DNA of 14,246 bases from CAZYIW01 sp964647705 (GTDB lineage: Bacteria; Pseudomonadota; Gammaproteobacteria; PS1; Pseudothioglobaceae): the NCBI GenBank assembly GCA_964647705.1, contig CAZYIW010000033.1, forward strand, positions 1 through 14,246, written 5' to 3'. A program made the position numbers and the translations under genes. The notes under the pieces were generated by a model. The model had not been told where the DNA came from, made no database searches, and saw only the letters and a list, made by a program, of their open reading frames with translations. Positions 13,490 through 14,246 of this stretch are shown here, in pieces (positions within the stretch are counted from its first letter, which is position 1; every line of letters starts with the position of its first letter).

Positions 13490-14158
13490 ATGGAAAGACT
13501 TATTGTTCTAGATACTGAAACCACTGGCATTGAACCCAGCGAGGGGCATCGCATCATTGAGGTAGGTTGTTGCGAAATCGTCAATCGTGAAATCACCGAG
13601 AGTGAATTTCATGAATACATTCAACCCGATCGTAATGTGGGTGAGTCGGTTAAGATTCACGGCATTACTGATCAATTTCTAAAAGAAAAACCCAAATTTG
13701 AAGAAATTGCAGAAGAGTTTTTAGAATATATTGATGGTGCTACTTTGATTATTCACAACGCACCATTCGATTTGGGTTTTTTGAATCACGAGCTTAATCT
13801 GATGGGTGTAGAAGAAACGATAGAAAATCGTTGCCAAATAATTGACTCATTAGAAGAAGCCAAAACTCTTTTCCCTGGTGCCATGCACAATTTAGACGCT
13901 TTGTGTCGACGCTTTGAGATCGATGCCAGCGCCCGAACTGTTCACGGGGCACTGCTTGATGCGCAAATCTTAGCACAAGTTTATTTGGCAATGACAGGTG
14001 GACAAACCAGCTTATTCGCAGATTTTATTCATGTGAGTGATAATAATTACCAACAAAATGATGTGATTAAGATCGACAAAAATCGACCTAAGATCCCCAT
14101 TGTCATGGCGACTGAACAAGAGTGTTTGGCACATGAAAGCTACTTTGAAAAAATTTGA
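13490..14158 (+). CDS. dnaQ: DNA polymerase III epsilon subunit (proofreading exonuclease)
   Basis: DnaQ is the 3'-5' proofreading subunit of the replicative polymerase. All DEDDh residues are present: Asp8 and Glu10 in LDTETTG, Asp94 in HNAPFDLGFL, and His152 and Asp157 in HGALLDAQ. After the nuclease domain comes QTSLF (172-176), which matches the clamp-binding motif at the same place in E. coli epsilon (QTSMAF). A ~45-residue tail expected to bind the alpha subunit follows. The 222-residue length is slightly short of E. coli (243). The ATG at 13490 is chosen over the TTG directly before it. The gene stands alone here, not paired with rnhA as in enterics within this window. Its stop codon overlaps the -35 of the tRNA promoter. 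Confidence 0.95.
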   Translation: MERLIVLDTETTGIEPSEGHRIIEVGCCEIVNREITESEFHEYIQPDRNVGESVKIHGITDQFLKEKPKFEEIAEEFLEYIDGATLIIHNAPFDLGFLNHELNLMGVEETIENRCQIIDSLEEAKTLFPGAMHNLDALCRRFEIDASARTVHGALLDAQILAQVYLAMTGGQTSLFADFIHVSDNNYQQNDVIKIDKNRPKIPIVMATEQECLAHESYFEKI

Positions 14159-14184
14159 TACTCTCATAACGAACAAAGTATAAT
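14155..14184 (+). promoter_or_regulatory. Promoter for tRNA-Pro
   Basis: TTGATA (14155-14160) and a perfect TATAAT (14179-14184) are separated by 18 bases. The start is expected near 14191, a few bases before the tRNA 5' end at 14196. The -35 overlaps the TGA stop of dnaQ. Confidence 0.75.
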
Positions 14185-14195
14185 TATTGTCTTTT

Positions 14196-14246
14196 CGGAG
14201 TGTAGCGCAGTTTGGTAGCGTATCTGGTTTGGGACCAGGTGGTCGG
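14196..14246 (+). tRNA. tRNA-Pro (anticodon TGG), truncated by the window edge
   Basis: The first 51 bases of a tRNA are present: acceptor strand CGGAGTG (14196-14202), D stem GCGC with loop AGTTTGGTA, and anticodon stem TCTGG / CCAGG around loop TTTGGGA. The anticodon TGG lies at 14230-14232. The sequence is close to E. coli proline tRNA with the same anticodon, including the TTTGGGA loop. The T arm, the 3' acceptor strand and any CCA lie beyond the window. Confidence 0.95.

Noticed and set aside
1..14246. CRISPR array, IS element, phage or toxin-antitoxin genes
   Set aside because: I looked for repeated spacered units, terminal inverted repeats with a transposase, and integrase or small paired genes, and saw none.

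Overview
The window looks like chromosomal DNA of a low-GC, free-living or symbiotic gammaproteobacterium. The genes are typical of that class: Mg-type HemB, ThiC, Acs, RpoZ, DnaQ, and the DUF4212 / VC_2705-type sodium:solute symporter pair with its DUF294 neighbour. Short intergenic gaps and A/T-rich spacers suggest a streamlined genome, perhaps of the SUP05/Thioglobus kind, but that placement is inference. No mobile element, integrase, phage gene, CRISPR array or rRNA is visible, and no stretch above 300 bases lacks a gene.

Left part (1-1580). On the minus strand a small three-helix potassium-channel-like protein is followed 4 bases later by a secreted alpha/beta hydrolase of dienelactone-hydrolase type. 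The hydrolase runs off the left edge, and two of its three expected catalytic residues are replaced. Diverging from this pair is a 79-residue BFD/CopZ-like [2Fe-2S] protein with eight cysteines in four pairs.

Cofactor part (1577-4472). thiC (minus) and hemB (plus) diverge from a spacer of only 40 bases, which leaves no room for a TPP riboswitch ahead of thiC.

Middle (4473-5320). A single plus-strand gene encodes an unrecognised membrane-anchored coiled-coil protein with a second hydrophobic segment. It ends 4 bases from the end of acs.

Acetate module (5325-12953, all minus). In transcription order it holds a MarR regulator, a strong-looking promoter with an array of palindromes, the DUF4212 small symporter subunit, the large SSF subunit, a rho-independent terminator, an unrecognised 160-residue membrane-anchored protein, a CBS/DUF294 nucleotidyltransferase-like protein, a DEDDh exonuclease, and acetyl-CoA synthetase. 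The expected joint job is uptake of acetate or a similar short carboxylate and its activation to acetyl-CoA. The MarR protein is the likely local regulator. The DUF294 and exonuclease genes are usual neighbours of these transporters, but their role is unclear.

Right end (13000-14246). rpoZ (minus, with its own terminator) diverges from dnaQ (plus). Just after dnaQ, a promoter whose -35 overlaps the dnaQ stop codon drives a tRNA-Pro(TGG) that is cut by the right edge.

Most of the window is ordinary housekeeping. The least explained items are the degenerate hydrolase, the coiled-coil protein, the 160-residue protein inside the acetate operon, and the palindrome array ahead of the transporter genes.
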